Origin: Terracoccus sp. 273MFTsu3.1
Lineage (GTDB): Bacteria; Actinomycetota; Actinomycetes; Actinomycetales; Dermatophilaceae
NCBI RefSeq assembly: GCF_000383675.1
Contig: NZ_KB911820.1
Span: forward strand, 620,001-684,000
DNA length: 64,000 bases
Direction of reading: 5' to 3'
Position numbers and translations under genes: made by a program. The notes beneath the pieces were generated by a model, which saw nothing but the letters and a program-made list of their open reading frames with translations, did not search any database and was not told where the DNA came from. Shown piece after piece: positions 25,367 through 33,220 of this stretch (its first letter is position 1; each line of letters begins with the position of its first letter).

Positions 25367-28159
25367 ATGTCGGTCCGGGCCTCCCTCCTCGCCGCGCTCG
25401 TCCTCGGGTCGAGCCTGGCGATCGCGCCCGCGCCGACCGCCCGCGCCGATCCGGTGGCTCCCGAGGTCACGACGGTGCCCGTCGGCGCCGAGCCCGACGG
25501 CACGGCCGTGCGCCTCGACGTCTCCGTGTGGCCGCAGTCGAGCGGCAAGCACCCGGTCGTGCTGCTCGCCCACGGCTTCGGCGGCACCAAGGACTCGGTG
25601 ACGAGCCAGGCCAACGACCTGCACGACCGCGGCTACGTCGTCATCGCGTGGAGCGCTCGTGGACACGGCGCGTCCGGCGGTCGCATCCACCTCAACGACC
25701 CGGCCTACGAGATCGCTGACGCGAGAACGCTGCTCGACCTCGCGGCCAAGCGATCCGACGTCGAGCTCGACGGCCCGGGAGACCCCCGCGCCGGGGTCAT
25801 GGGGGCCTCCTACGGCGGCGCCCTCGCCCTCATGCTGGCAGGCTCCGACCGGCGGGTCGACGGCGTCGTCTCGGCCATCACGTGGAACGACCTCGCCGAC
25901 GCCTTCTTCCCGCAGGCCGCCGTGACGAAGCCGGCGACCACCGCTGCCGGGCGCTCGCCGATCGACGTCGCCGGACCCTTCAAGCAGGTCTGGGCGACGA
26001 ACTTCTTCCTCTCGGCGCTCCGGGGAGGCCAGGGTGCGGGTGCCGGCTCCTCCGACTGCGGCCGCTTCGACCCGACGATCTGCCGCCTCTTCGTCCAGGC
26101 CTCCGAGACCGGCACCGCCTCGCCCCAGCTGACGACGCTGCTGCGTGCCCACAGCCCCAAGCCGACGATGAACGCCGTCACCGCGCCGACCTTCCTCGTC
26201 CAGGGGGTCGGCGACTCGCTCTTCGGGCTCGACCAGGCCGACGCCACGGCGTCGGCGCTCGCCGCCTCCGGCACGCCGTATGCCGTCCGCTGGAGCGACG
26301 GCGGCCACGACGCCCCGAGCACGCACGAGGCGGAGGAGGTCGAGGCCTCCTACACGTGGCTCGACCACTACGTCCGCGACAAGGGCGCGCGCGGACCGGC
26401 CCTGCCCACAGCGGCCTTCACGTACGGCACTCCCGCCGGGCGGCCGGGTCAGCCGACGACGCTCCACACCCTCACGGCATACCCGGGGCTGTCGGGCGCG
26501 GCGCTCCGGACGCGCGAGCTGCCACTGACGACGACCTCCGGGACGCTGCTGCACCCGCCCGGAGGGCAGCCCGCGTCCCTCATCGCCGTACCCGGCCTCG
26601 CGGCGCTCGGCATCAGCCTCTCGACCTACCAGATCGCGGCGCTGCCCGGTCAGTCGACGGCCCTCGACACCCAGCCCGTCGCCGAGGCCGCGACCGTGGT
26701 CGGGTCGCCGTCGATGCGACTGACCGTCACGTCCGACGCTCCCGACGTCACGCTCTTCGCGTCGGTGTGGCGCGTCACCGGTGGCTCGGTGACGCTGACC
26801 AACCCGCTCGTCGCACCCGTGCGCCTCGCCGTGACGCCCGGCCGGCCCACCCCCGTGACGATCTCGCTCCCGGCCGCGACCTACGACCTGCCGGCCGGCA
26901 CCCGGTGGCGCGTCCTGCTGACGAGCACCGAGTCGACGTACTCCAACTCGCGGACCCCGAGCGGCATCCGCATCTCGGGGGCCTCGGCGCTCACCCTCCC
27001 GGTCGCGGCCGGTGCCGCGGTCGACGGGGCCGTGGCCGGCGGCGTCGACACCGAGACCCTGCTCGCGTCCGGCGCCCTGGCCGTCCTGCTCCTCGCGGCG
27101 CTCGTCGGCTGGGTCGTGCGCCGTCGCCGCCGGATGCACCGCCCGGCGCGGCCCGACCTCGCCGACGTCCCACTCGTCATCGAGGGACTCGTCAAGACGT
27201 ACGCCGACGGCCACCGCGCCGTCGACGACGTGTCGTGGCGGGCCGAGAAGGGTCAGGTCGTCGGTCTGCTCGGGCCCAACGGGGCCGGCAAGACGACGAC
27301 CATGCGGATGGTCATGGGACTCATCTCCTCCGACGCCGGCAGCGTCCACGTGCTCGGCGAGCCCGTCTCCGCCGGCTCGCGGGTGCTCGCCCGGGTCGGC
27401 GCGCTCATCGAGGGTCCCGGCTTCCTGCCGCACCTCACCGGGCGCCAGAACCTCGAGGCCTACTGGTCCGCCACGGGCCGGGACCCGGAGGACGCCCACA
27501 TCGCCGAGGCGCTCGACGTCGCGGCCCTCGGCGGCGCCGTCGACCGGCCGGTCAAGTCCTACAGCCACGGCATGAAGCAGCGGCTCGGCATCGCCCAGGC
27601 CATGCTCGGGCTGCCCGAGCTGCTCATCCTCGACGAGCCGACCAACGGCCTCGACCCGCCCCAGATCGCGGCGATGCGTCCGATCCTGCGCCGCTACGCC
27701 GAGACCGGGCGCACCGTCGTCGTGTCGAGCCACCTCCTCGCCGAGGTCGAGATGACGTGCACCCACGTCGTCGTCATGCACGCCGGTCGGGTCATCACGC
27801 AGGGGCCCGTCGCCGAGCTCGTCGACAGCGACGACACGACGATCCTCGACCTGCCCGAGCACGTCGCCCACGACGTCGTCAGCGCCGGCGTGCACGCGCT
27901 CGAGGCCGCGGGTGGGGTCACCGAGGTGCGGGTCGACACGCCCACGAGGATCGTCGTCGTGGGCGACCGCGGCCGGGCCGAGGTCGTCGCGGCCGCCGTG
28001 TCGGCGGGGCTGCCCGTCGTCGGCGTCAGCAGCCGCCGGCACCTCGAGGAGGTCTTCCTCGGCGCCATCTCGTCGGCGTCCGCACCGGGTGCGGCCGGCG
28101 AGCCCGGAGACGAGGGCGCGTCCCTCGTCGAGCGATTGAGGCAGGTGAGGGCGCGATGA
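25367..28159 (+). CDS. Secreted S15-like alpha/beta-hydrolase fused via one TM helix to an ABC ATPase
   Basis: 930 residues in three parts. Residues ~1-28 are a signal peptide ending at TARA. Residues ~30-540 are an X-prolyl dipeptidyl peptidase/CocE-type hydrolase with catalytic triad Ser148 (GASYGG), Asp283 (GVGDSLFG) and His314 (DGGHDAP), plus a C-terminal beta domain. A single helix (about 565-585, LLASGALAVLLLAALVGWVV) followed by an Arg stretch puts the rest in the cytoplasm. Residues ~603-880 are a full ABC ATPase: Walker A GPNGAGKTT (636-644), a divergent signature SHGMKQ, Walker B LLILDEP (752-758) and H-loop His789. It overlaps the downstream permease gene by 4 nt (ATGA). ATG at 25367 is used; GTG at 25361 is possible. 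Confidence 0.88.
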   Translation: MSVRASLLAALVLGSSLAIAPAPTARADPVAPEVTTVPVGAEPDGTAVRLDVSVWPQSSGKHPVVLLAHGFGGTKDSVTSQANDLHDRGYVVIAWSARGHGASGGRIHLNDPAYEIADARTLLDLAAKRSDVELDGPGDPRAGVMGASYGGALALMLAGSDRRVDGVVSAITWNDLADAFFPQAAVTKPATTAAGRSPIDVAGPFKQVWATNFFLSALRGGQGAGAGSSDCGRFDPTICRLFVQASETGTASPQLTTLLRAHSPKPTMNAVTAPTFLVQGVGDSLFGLDQADATASALAASGTPYAVRWSDGGHDAPSTHEAEEVEASYTWLDHYVRDKGARGPALPTAAFTYGTPAGRPGQPTTLHTLTAYPGLSGAALRTRELPLTTTSGTLLHPPGGQPASLIAVPGLAALGISLSTYQIAALPGQSTALDTQPVAEAATVVGSPSMRLTVTSDAPDVTLFASVWRVTGGSVTLTNPLVAPVRLAVTPGRPTPVTISLPAATYDLPAGTRWRVLLTSTESTYSNSRTPSGIRISGASALTLPVAAGAAVDGAVAGGVDTETLLASGALAVLLLAALVGWVVRRRRRMHRPARPDLADVPLVIEGLVKTYADGHRAVDDVSWRAEKGQVVGLLGPNGAGKTTTMRMVMGLISSDAGSVHVLGEPVSAGSRVLARVGALIEGPGFLPHLTGRQNLEAYWSATGRDPEDAHIAEALDVAALGGAVDRPVKSYSHGMKQRLGIAQAMLGLPELLILDEPTNGLDPPQIAAMRPILRRYAETGRTVVVSSHLLAEVEMTCTHVVVMHAGRVITQGPVAELVDSDDTTILDLPEHVAHDVVSAGVHALEAAGGVTEVRVDTPTRIVVVGDRGRAEVVAAAVSAGLPVVGVSSRRHLEEVFLGAISSASAPGAAGEPGDEGASLVERLRQVRAR

Positions 28160-29082
28160 GCGAGACCCGTCCAGAGAGCCCGGACGTGAGCCCCGGGGAC
28201 GCGCTGCTCGACGTCATCGAGCCGGCTCCGACAGCAGGGAGCGGCGAGATCCACCAGGTGCGCGACCCGCTCTCGTGGCGGTCCGAGCTGCGCCGGCAGT
28301 GGGGCCGGCGACGCACCATCTGGGCCTTCGGGCTGCTCCTCGCGCTGCCGCTCGTCCTCGTCGGGTCCTTCGCCTTCGGCCAACGGTCGAGCAACAGCCG
28401 CGGCGGCGCCTCGACCAGGATCTTCGACCTCGCCCAGAGCGGGGCCGCCAACTTCAGCCTCGTGCTCGTCTTCCTCGCCTCGGAGCTGCTCCTCGTCCTC
28501 CTCGCCGCCCTCTTCTGCGGCGACGCCGTGCCGTCCGAGGCGTCGTGGTCGTCGTTGCGCTACCTGCTCATCGCGCCGGTCCAGCGGGCTCGTCTGCTCA
28601 CGAGCAAGCTCGCGATCGGGATCGCCTCCACGCTCGTCGCGACGGTCCTGCTGCCGGCGTGGGGCCTGCTCGTCGGCGGCGTCGCCTACGGCTGGGACCC
28701 GCTGACCAACCCGCTCGGCGAGAACCTCTCGTGGAGCCAGTTCCTGCCCCGCCTGGCCCTCGCGATGGCCTACATCTTCGTGACGCTGCTGCCCATCGCC
28801 GCCATCGCCTTCTGGCTCGGGACCCGCTCCGACGCGCCGCTCGCGGCGGTCGGCGGCGCCGTGCTCGTCAGCATCCTGCTCAACATCCTCGACCAGCTCG
28901 ACGCGCTCGACCCCTACCGCAACGCCTTCCCCGGCCACTACTCGCGGGCCTGGCAGGACGCCCTAGCCGTGTCTCCGGACTACACCGACATGGTGCACGG
29001 CGCCCTGTGGGCGCTCGTGTGGGCCGTCGCCTTCACGATGCTCGCCTACCGTCGCTTCCGGCGCAGCGACATCCTCAGCTGA
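28156..29082 (+). CDS. ABC-2 type permease partner of the hydrolase-ATPase fusion
   Basis: 308 residues. After a ~50-residue cytoplasmic N-terminus there are about six membrane segments, with the ABC-2 signature region GDAVPSEASWSSLRYLLIAP and RARLLTSKL, and a later VTLLPIAAIAFWLGTRSDA. A Ser/Arg/Gly-rich external loop (SSNSRGGASTR) follows helix 1. The start codon overlaps the stop of the fusion gene, so the two are translated together. Together they would make one ABC transporter whose ATPase carries an external hydrolase. Direction and substrate are unknown; ABC-2 systems of this type usually export. Confidence 0.87.
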   Translation: MSETRPESPDVSPGDALLDVIEPAPTAGSGEIHQVRDPLSWRSELRRQWGRRRTIWAFGLLLALPLVLVGSFAFGQRSSNSRGGASTRIFDLAQSGAANFSLVLVFLASELLLVLLAALFCGDAVPSEASWSSLRYLLIAPVQRARLLTSKLAIGIASTLVATVLLPAWGLLVGGVAYGWDPLTNPLGENLSWSQFLPRLALAMAYIFVTLLPIAAIAFWLGTRSDAPLAAVGGAVLVSILLNILDQLDALDPYRNAFPGHYSRAWQDALAVSPDYTDMVHGALWALVWAVAFTMLAYRRFRRSDILS

Positions 29083-29098
29083 CGCCGCGCAGCCTTGC

Positions 29099-29971
29099 TC
29101 AGAACCGCGCGGCCTCGGGGATGATGCGCTCGCCGATGAGCTCGAGCACGTCGGTCCTGGAGCCGTCACCGATGCCGAGCTGCACATGCGTCACGCCCAG
29201 CCCGGCGAGGTCGCGCAGGTGCTCGAGCGTGGCGTCGACGTTCGCGCCGTCGGGGCCGGGGTCGACCGGTCCCATGACGGTCTTCTCGATCTCGTCGTAG
29301 TCGCGGCCGAGAGCCTCGCAGTGGCCGCGGAGGACCTCCAGCTTGTGGGCGAGGTCGGGGCTGTCGAAGAGGTTGCAGGCCTGGGCGTACTGCGCCACCA
29401 TCCGCAGCGTCTTCTTCTCGCCACCGCCGCCGATGAGGATCGGCGGGCGCGGGCGCTGCACGGACTGCGGGGAGTTGAGGGTGCTCCCGAGCCGGTAGTG
29501 CTTGCCGGTGTACGGCTCGACGCTGTCACCCCACATCTGGAGGCAGATCTGCAGCGTCTCCTCGAGGCGCTCGAAGCGCTCGGCAGTGGCGGGGAACGGC
29601 AGGCCGAGTCCGACGCACTCCTCCTCGTTCCAGGCCGCGCCGATGCCGAGCATGGCGCGACCCTTCGACAGCACGTCGAGGGTCGTCACCGCCTTGGCGA
29701 GCAGCCCGGGCTCCCGGTAGACGGCGGCCGTGACCCACGCGAGCAGCTGGACCTTCTCGGTGACGGCGGCGAGGAAGCCGAGCGCCGTGTAGGCCTCGAG
29801 CATCTCGTGCTCCTTGGGCCCGACCATGCCGATCTGCCAGACGTGGTCCATGACCGAGAGCCTGGTGAAACCGACGTCCTCGGCGGTCCGCGCCGTGCGG
29901 ACGAGGTCGTCGACGAAGGTGGAGGAGCCACCGCTCCACGTGAAGTTGGCCAGGTGCAGTCCGAGATGCAT
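29099..29971 (-). CDS. LLM-class, F420-dependent-type oxidoreductase
   Basis: 290 residues of the luciferase-like TIM barrel. LGLHLANFTWSGG at the N-terminus, SVMDHVWQIGMVG, KAVTTLDVLSKGRAMLGIGA and PPILIGGGGEKKTLRMVAQYA are typical of the actinobacterial F420 subgroup (TIGR03560-like). It probably uses reduced F420 or FMN to act on a small organic substrate, which cannot be named. The ATG at 29971 is preceded by CGGAGG and by TAGTGT, so it may have its own leaderless promoter even though the phosphoribosyltransferase gene ends 9 nt upstream. Confidence 0.88.
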   Translation of the reverse strand: MHLGLHLANFTWSGGSSTFVDDLVRTARTAEDVGFTRLSVMDHVWQIGMVGPKEHEMLEAYTALGFLAAVTEKVQLLAWVTAAVYREPGLLAKAVTTLDVLSKGRAMLGIGAAWNEEECVGLGLPFPATAERFERLEETLQICLQMWGDSVEPYTGKHYRLGSTLNSPQSVQRPRPPILIGGGGEKKTLRMVAQYAQACNLFDSPDLAHKLEVLRGHCEALGRDYDEIEKTVMGPVDPGPDGANVDATLEHLRDLAGLGVTHVQLGIGDGSRTDVLELIGERIIPEAARF

Positions 29972-29977
29972 CCTCCG

Positions 29978-29983
29978 ACACTA
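29978..29983 (-). promoter_or_regulatory. -10 element of the LLM oxidoreductase, overlapping the upstream stop codon
   Basis: TAGTGT on the minus strand, 6 nt before the ATG at 29971. Its TAG is also the stop codon of the upstream phosphoribosyltransferase reading frame. Confidence 0.5.
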
Positions 29984-30540
29984 CGTCCGCTCGCTGGGAG
30001 CGGACCCTCCGTGGACGTCCGGATCTGCGGTGACCTCGGAGCCGGAGACGGGCGGCTCGGCCGACCACGGGAAGACGATCCACTGGTCGGTCTGGCGCCA
30101 GACGTAGTCGGGCGTCACGACCGATCCGGGCTTGCCGTAGAGGACCGCGCTGCGTGCCTCGGCGCCGTGCTCCTGGAGCAGGTCGAGCACCAGGGAGAGG
30201 GTGCGGCCCGAGTCGGCGACGTCGTCGACGACGAGGATCCGGCGGCCCGCGAGGCTCTCGGTGTCGAGGTGCGGGGCCAGCAGCACCGGGTCGGGCAGCG
30301 TCTGCTCGACGTCGGTGTAGAACTCGACGTTGATGGCATCGGTCAGCTTGATGCCGAGCGCGTAGGAGAGTCCGCCACCGGGGATGAGCCCACCTCGCGC
30401 CACCGCCACGAGCACCTCCGGGCGGAAGCCGAGTCGGCGACGAGGGTCGCCAGCTCGCGGATCGCGACGCCGAACCGCTCCCACGTCAGCACCTCCTTGT
30501 CGACGAGCGTGGAGGCGTCTGCGTGGTGGGCGATCGTCAT
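29981..30540 (-). pseudogene. Phosphoribosyltransferase gene with a single-base frameshift
   Basis: Read from the ATG at 30540, the protein begins MTIAHHADASTLVDKEVLTW and runs to LATLVADS, then goes out of frame. In the next frame it continues as FRPEVLVAVARGGLIPGGG, through VEFYTDVEQTL and the PRPP-binding loop ILVVDDVADSGRTLSLVL, to the stop at 29981. Restoring one G in the GG of the codons after GACTC (plus-strand CC at 30429-30430) rejoins the frames as LVADSGFRPEVL, giving 186 residues, a normal length for a xanthine/hypoxanthine PRTase-like protein. All catalytic motifs remain intact, so this is a recent inactivation or a sequencing error. A leaderless -10 (TAGCCT) lies 7 nt upstream. 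Confidence 0.85.
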
Positions 30541-30547
30541 GCGAGGA

Positions 30548-30553
30548 AGGCTA
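30548..30553 (-). promoter_or_regulatory. -10 element of a leaderless promoter for the phosphoribosyltransferase
   Basis: TAGCCT on the minus strand followed by 7 nt and the ATG at 30540. Confidence 0.45.
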
Positions 30554-30609
30554 GTCACGTCAGGTGAACGGCGTGTTTCGGGTGTCGAGGGTTCGGGCAG
30601 ACTGGCCGG

Positions 30610-31830
30610 GTGACCCCCGACCCGACCAGCCTGACCCGACCGCTCCAGCCCTCCCGGCGCTCGCAGGTGCCCCCGTTCGAGGTCATGGACGTGCTCGACC
30701 GGGTGGCCGTGCTCCGGGCCGAGGGCCGCGACATCGTGTCCCTCTGTGCCGGTGAGCCGTCGGGAGGTGCGCCGAGCCTGGTCTCGGAAGCCGCGGCGCG
30801 GATCCACGGCTCGGGGCGTGCCCTGACCTACACCTCGGCGCTCGGCATCCGTGAGCTGCGGTCCGAGATCGCCGCCCACTACGGGCGGTGGTACGGCCTC
30901 GACGTCGACCCCGCCCGCGTCGCGATCACGACGGGCTCGTCCGGTGGCTTCGTCCTCGCCTTCCTCGCCGCCTTCGAGGCGGGTGACCGCGTCGCCCTCG
31001 CCCGCCCCGGCTACCCGGCCTACCGCAACATCCTCGCCTCGCTCGGGTGCGAGGTGGTCGAGATCGACTGCGGCCCGGAGACGCGCTACCAGCCGACGCC
31101 CGAGCTGCTCGACGCCGCACAGGCCGACGGTGAGCTCGCGGGACTCATCGTCGCCTCGCCCGCCAACCCGACCGGCACGATGGTCGACCGCGCCGAGCTC
31201 GCGGCCATCACCGACTGGTGCGCCGCCCACCGCGTGCGCCTGGTCAGCGACGAGATCTACCACGGCGTCACCTACCCGGACCCCGGCGCCGCCGACCCCC
31301 GTGGTGTCTGCGCGTGGGAGACCGACGACACGTCGCTCGTCATCTCCTCCTTCAGCAAGTACTGGGGGATGACGGGCTGGCGCCTGGGCTGGATGCTGCT
31401 CCCCGACGACCTCGTGCGCCCCGTCGACGCGCTGGCCGGCAACGTCGCGCTCTGCCCCCCGGCGCCGGCGCAGTATGCCGCCGTGTCGGCCTTCGCGGAG
31501 GAGTCCTACCGCGAGTGCGACGCTGCCGTGGCCGAGTTCGCCCGGACGCGAAAGCTCTTGCTGGACAACGCCTCCCGGCTCGGCTGGGGCGAGTCCGCGC
31601 CGCCGGACGGCGCGTTCTACTACTGGGCCGACCTCGGGCCGCAGCTCGCCCGATGGGGCGGCGCGGCGGCATACGCGCGCGCCCTGCTCGAGGAGGTCGG
31701 CGTCGCGATCACCCCGGGCGGCGACTTCGACGACCGGGCCGGCCGGCGCTCCGTGCGGCTCAGCTTCGCCGCGGGCGCGACCGCGGTCGGGGAGGCGATC
31801 GAGCGGATCGAGGCGTTCAACGCACGCTGA
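30610..31830 (+). CDS. PLP-dependent class I/II aminotransferase
   Basis: 406-residue cytoplasmic fold-type I aminotransferase. It has VSLCAGEPSGGAPSLV, YTSALGIRELRSEIAAHYGRW, TTGSSGGFVLAF (phosphate-binding loop region), ARPGYPAYRNIL, SPANPTGT, VSDEIYHGVTY (Asp and Tyr contacting PLP) and SSFSKYWGMTGWRLGW with the Schiff-base Lys250. The subgroup is aspartate/aromatic-like, but the amino donor is not clear. The GTG at 30610 is preceded by CAGACT with 6 nt spacing, a near match to the leaderless pattern. It is followed by a strong hairpin terminator. Confidence 0.93.
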   Translation: MTPDPTSLTRPLQPSRRSQVPPFEVMDVLDRVAVLRAEGRDIVSLCAGEPSGGAPSLVSEAAARIHGSGRALTYTSALGIRELRSEIAAHYGRWYGLDVDPARVAITTGSSGGFVLAFLAAFEAGDRVALARPGYPAYRNILASLGCEVVEIDCGPETRYQPTPELLDAAQADGELAGLIVASPANPTGTMVDRAELAAITDWCAAHRVRLVSDEIYHGVTYPDPGAADPRGVCAWETDDTSLVISSFSKYWGMTGWRLGWMLLPDDLVRPVDALAGNVALCPPAPAQYAAVSAFAEESYRECDAAVAEFARTRKLLLDNASRLGWGESAPPDGAFYYWADLGPQLARWGGAAAYARALLEEVGVAITPGGDFDDRAGRRSVRLSFAAGATAVGEAIERIEAFNAR

Positions 31831-31866
31831 TCGGCCGGCCCACCGCGCTGACTCGCCGGACCCGCA

Positions 31867-31896
31867 TCGAAGCCCCCACCTCTGCGGGGGCTTCGA
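31867..31896 (+). terminator. Intrinsic-type terminator hairpin after the aminotransferase
   Basis: Perfect 11-bp stem TCGAAGCCCCC / GGGGGCTTCGA with an 8-nt loop, 36 nt after the stop codon, between convergent genes. There is no long T-tract, as is usual in actinobacteria. Confidence 0.8.
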
Positions 31897-31921
31897 CCCT
31901 GCTTCACCTCTTCCCAGGTCG

Positions 31922-32269
31922 TCAGAGGATGAGCACCACTGCAGCGGCGACCGCCCCGGCCAGAGCCAGAGCGCCGAGCACGAAGCTCATGACGGAGTCG
32001 TAGGTCCAGTGACCTTCACGGTCACGGACACTGGCGCCGAGCATGCCGAAGCCTGCGGTGAGCAGGACTCCACCAGCGATCCAGCTGCCGAGGTACCAGG
32101 CCTCGCTCAGGCCCGCCAGGATCCAGCCGGCCGGCACGAAGTATGCATACGCGCCGAAGGCTGCGACCAGGAGACCGATGGTGATGAGCGTGTAGTCCAA
32201 CGTGCGGTTGCGGAACAACCGCGGAAGACGTTCGGTCCCCACACGTTCCTTCTCAAGGAGCTGTGACAT
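31922..32269 (-). CDS. Small three-helix membrane protein of unknown function
   Basis: 115 residues starting MSQLLEKERVGTERLPRLF, with an amphipathic, charged N-terminus of about 24 residues and three hydrophobic segments (about 25-46, 55-78, 92-115). Between helices 2 and 3 is a polar loop, RDREGHWTYDSV. I recognise no family motif. The start at 32269 has GAGGTGAGGAC just upstream; an upstream ATG at 32296 is less likely. It is expressed separately from its neighbours and sits opposite the aminotransferase terminator. Confidence 0.7.
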   Translation of the reverse strand: MSQLLEKERVGTERLPRLFRNRTLDYTLITIGLLVAAFGAYAYFVPAGWILAGLSEAWYLGSWIAGGVLLTAGFGMLGASVRDREGHWTYDSVMSFVLGALALAGAVAAAVVLIL

Positions 32270-32413
32270 TGTCCTCACCTCCTCTCCATGCCTCACCTCC
32301 AGCGTCGCTCGTCTGCCGCGTGAGCGTCAGAGGCCTTGGTCCTGTCCTTGCCGACCCGGGTCGTTCGGCGAGGACGATCGCGCGGATCGAGGACCTCGAC
32401 GCGCGCCGAGCGC

Positions 32414-32419
32414 TAGCGT
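32414..32419 (+). promoter_or_regulatory. -10 element of a leaderless promoter for the DUF5995 gene
   Basis: TAGCGT followed by 6 nt and the ATG at 32426. Confidence 0.5.
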
Positions 32420-32425
32420 CGGCCC

Positions 32426-33202
32426 ATGGGGTGGTTCACCGACGCAGTGGCGTGGGTCCGCTCGCGGATCGGAGGTGCGCCGCGACCGGACCCCCCGGCG
32501 CCCGTCCAACCGGCGCCCGGCCAACCGGCGACGGTCGACGCGCTCGTCGAGCGGATGCACGAGATCGACCGCGCCCTGCCGGGCAACGACGGTGTCGCGG
32601 CCTTCAACCGGATGTACCTCCGCGTCACCGGGCTCGTCCGGGACCGGCTCGTCGAGGGATGGTTCGGCAGCCCGGCGTTCGTGACCCGGCTCGACCTCGT
32701 CTTCGCCGGGCTCTACCTCGACGCGGTCGGAGCGGGCTCGCCCGACCCGTCCTGGCAGCCGCTCTTCACGTGCCGGCTCGAGCCGGGTCGCGTGCCGATC
32801 CAGTTCGCGCTCGCCGGGATGAACGCCCATATCAACCACGACCTGCCGCTGGCCGTCGTGACGACGTGCCGCCAGCTCGGCCTGACGCCGGACAGCCCAG
32901 GGGTCGAGGCCGACTACCACCGGGTCAACGACCTGCTCGCCGCCGTGCAGGAGGACGTGCGCCGATCCTTCCTCGACGGCATCGCCCTCGCCGTCGACGA
33001 GCAGTACGCCGGCCCGGTCGCCAACCTCGTGAGCGGCTGGAGCATCGCGCGCGCCCGCGACGCCGCGTGGACGAACGCCCGCGTGCTGTGGTCGCTCGAG
33101 GGCGTCGAGCCGCTGCGCACCGACTTCCTCGCCACCCTCTCCCGCAGCGTCGGGATGGCCGGGCGCTACCTGTTGACGCCGGTCGCCGACCTCGCCCCCT
33201 GA
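32426..33202 (+). CDS. DUF5995 family protein
   Basis: 258 residues. After a short Pro/Ala-rich linker (PPAPVQPAPGQPA) the conserved region runs from VDALVERMHEIDRALPGNDG through FNRMYLRVTGLV, DLVFAGLYLDAV, PIQFALAGMNAHINHDLPLAV and YHRVNDLLAAVQ. The AGMNAHINHDL motif with its two histidines, together with the late ARARDAAWTNARVLW, is diagnostic of this actinobacterial family. No biochemical function is established. The His-rich core suggests a metal site, which is an inference. Confidence 0.82.
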   Translation: MGWFTDAVAWVRSRIGGAPRPDPPAPVQPAPGQPATVDALVERMHEIDRALPGNDGVAAFNRMYLRVTGLVRDRLVEGWFGSPAFVTRLDLVFAGLYLDAVGAGSPDPSWQPLFTCRLEPGRVPIQFALAGMNAHINHDLPLAVVTTCRQLGLTPDSPGVEADYHRVNDLLAAVQEDVRRSFLDGIALAVDEQYAGPVANLVSGWSIARARDAAWTNARVLWSLEGVEPLRTDFLATLSRSVGMAGRYLLTPVADLAP

Positions 33203-33220
33203 GGAGCGAGGCCGGAGAGG

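Noticed and set aside
25337-28042. A 901-residue open frame on the minus strand
   Set aside because: It is the antisense of the hydrolase-ATPase fusion, Arg/Gly/Asp-rich without motifs; high GC keeps antisense frames open. The plus strand shows catalytic and Walker motifs.
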